A stretch of 64,000 nucleotides of DNA from contig NIZT01000003.1 in NCBI GenBank assembly GCA_003315655.1, forward strand, positions 47,797 through 111,796, in the 5' to 3' direction. The translations under genes and the position numbers were made by a program. The notes under the pieces are model-generated. The model ran no database searches. It saw only the letters and a list, made by a program, of their open reading frames with translations, and had not been told where the DNA came from. Within the stretch, counting starts at the first letter, position 1; each line of letters opens with the position of its first letter. Shown here one piece after another: positions 62,325 through 64,000 of the stretch. The DNA comes from Candidatus Methanobinarius endosymbioticus (lineage in GTDB: Archaea > Methanobacteriota > Methanobacteria > Methanobacteriales > Methanobacteriaceae).

Positions 62325-64000
62325 ATGCCTACAACCTATAAAAAAACTGTAAATTATAAAAAATTTATTTTATTTATGATAGTATTATTAACTGTTCTAT
62401 TTTATTTTTCTACGTCTGTTTTTGCTACTGATTATACTGTTACAAGATCTAATCACAACAATATTCAGAGTTATATTGATTTGTCAAGTAATGGTGATAA
62501 AATTCTTCTAGGAACTGATGCTTATGCTAGTTCTGGTAATACTATGGGAATAGATGGCAAGAATATTACTATTAAGGGGCAGTCTAATGGTAATCGTGTT
62601 AAATTAGATGGTTGTAGTTTGTATCGTATTCTTATTGTTCGTGAAGATACTACTGTCACATTAAGGTTTATTGATTTTGTTAATGGTAGTTCAATTGATT
62701 ATCATGCACTAAATATCAGAGGATCAGTAATTATAGAAAATTATAGTTTTTCTAATTGTTATGGTGATACTGGTTCAGCTGTTTATTTTTTTGAAGAATC
62801 ACAAAGTGCAACAATAAAAGATTGTAGATTTTTTAATAATCATGCAGCTAACACAGGAGCTAATAACTATACTGTGGGTGGAGCTATATGTTCTCAAGGG
62901 TCTAACCTTAAAATAATCAATTGTTATTTTGAAAATAATACTGCGTTAACATATGGAGGAGCACTAGCTTTAAGAAATAATGGTATAGGTATTAGAGATT
63001 ATAAATTGTAATTTTGTTAATAATTTTGCACCAGACGGAGGGGTAATATATGTATTAGCCTCAACACTATCACAAATTCAATATTTAAAAATAATAAAGC
63101 TACTAACAATGGAAGGAGCCATATATACCACAGGATCTAATAGCTTAATTATCTTGAATATTAGATTTGAATCAAATAAAGTTAAAAATGGAGGAACATT
63201 ATATTTAACAGTTCCAACAAGAATCACTTCTTCAACATTTAAAAATAATCTAGCTAGTAAAAATGGTGGAGCTATATATTCTAAAAATGTTCTAAATATT
63301 AGTAAATCAGCAATTTCTAAAAATTCAGCTAAAACTGCAATATATTTATCAAAATTTTATAATATAATCATCAATAAGAATGTTTTTAAGGATAATTATC
63401 AGGCTATTAATGTAGAATCTGCTAAAAATTTAAATTTTACTAATAATAATGTAGAAGGTAATGAAATAGGTACTCAATTCAGTGATCTAGAAAATCTTCT
63501 TATTCAGAATAATAAAGTATATAAAAATCAGCATGATGGTATTTAGTGTGGATTCTTCTAAAAATGTGAAGATAATAGAAAACACTATATTTTCTAATCA
63601 AGGTAATGGTATTACATTCACAAGCACAGATAAATCTGATGTAAATTTAAATACAATCTATACTAATACTGCTAATGACGATTATTTTTCTGATTCTTCA
63701 AATAATCTTATTTCAAATAATAATATCAAGGATGGTGACTCTGGTATATATGTTGAATATGGACGTGGAAACATCATAACTAGAAATATTCTTTCTCATA
63801 ATGTTTATGGAGTAAATATTTATGTGGATAATAATAAAATTAGCTATAATCAATTTCATTCTTCTGTATTCGATGGAATACTTGTTAATGGCTATGGAAA
63901 TAACATAGAATATAACAACATTACTAATGCTTATTGGGATTAATATTGAAGGTTCTGAAAATAAATTTAATAAAAATAAAATAATTAATCCATATATTGG
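62325..64000 (+). pseudogene. Adhesin-like beta-helix protein, frameshifted, runs off the window
   Basis: ATG after GATGGAGGTG. Signal peptide (YKKFILFMIVLLTVLFYFS then TSVFATDYTV), an N-terminal domain common to these proteins (RSNHNNIQSYIDLSSNGDKI; LGTDAYASSGNTMGIDG), then beta-helix repeats (IKDCRFFNNHAANTGANNY; IINCYFENNTALTYGGALAL). Frameshifts at about 63000, 63100, 63540 and 63940 break the frame, yet the repeats continue (SNNLISNNNIKDGDSGIYV; NNIEYNNITNAYW). The 3' end lies outside the window. Confidence 0.6.

Overview
This window comes from a very AT-rich methanogenic archaeon of the order Methanobacteriales, most likely Methanobrevibacter or a close relative. The support is two thermosome subunits, Hel308, membrane-anchored LonB, an archaeal GHMP-type shikimate kinase, ribosomal protein S17e, archaeal HMG-CoA synthase with thiolase, the methanogen families DUF1890 and DUF1894, a core-type methionine synthase, pseudomurein-binding repeat proteins and many adhesin-like surface proteins. 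Ribosome binding sites are mostly GGTGAT or GGAG, 4-6 nt before the start. Promoters are plain AT-rich TATA boxes.

Layout. 0-8.7 kb: glycosyltransferase, moaC, hel308, sppA, shikimate kinase, chorismate mutase, S17e and exonuclease III. 8.7-20.2 kb: an accessory stretch made almost entirely of broken genes (two tandem paralogues, a PadR regulator, adhesin-like proteins, an LCM-type methyltransferase, a MATE transporter tail, a zinc-ribbon remnant). 20.7-22.3 kb: thermosome. 22.9-27.2 kb: two pseudomurein-binding/glycoside-hydrolase-like genes, one nearly intact and one decayed. 28.5-38.9 kb: acetyl-CoA synthetase, a DtxR-type regulator and the aspartate-family genes lysC, dapA, dapB, asd. 39-45 kb: a coiled-coil/winged-helix protein, Rpn and cyclase pseudogenes, the second thermosome, and two tRNA-Gly genes. 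46-48.3 kb: HMG-CoA synthase and thiolase. 49-50.5 kb: a broken cobyric acid synthase. 51.6-62 kb: LonB, Prs, HypAB, DUF354, a membrane protein, DUF1890, DUF1894, methionine synthase and thymidylate synthase. 62.3 kb to the end: another broken adhesin.

The main discovery candidate is a pair of small loci, at about 4.4-4.75 kb and 37.15-37.5 kb. They have no obvious sequence similarity but the same geometry, that of bacterial type I toxin-antitoxin modules such as ZorO/OrzO or TisB/IstR. Each has (i) a structured plus-strand RNA of about 200 nt whose 5' and 3' ends pair, (ii) a 24- or 29-residue hydrophobic peptide ORF inside it, (iii) a divergent minus-strand TATA box about 26 nt before a 14-nt stretch complementary to the 5' leader of the peptide mRNA, and (iv) a hairpin plus oligo-U end about 50 nt into that minus-strand RNA. 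I know of no type I system described in archaea; this is an inference from sequence layout only.

A second theme is selective gene breakage. Surface-protein and accessory genes carry frameshifts, several in A-runs, while the long housekeeping genes are intact even where they contain A8-A9 runs. That argues against general sequencing error and for decay or phase variation.
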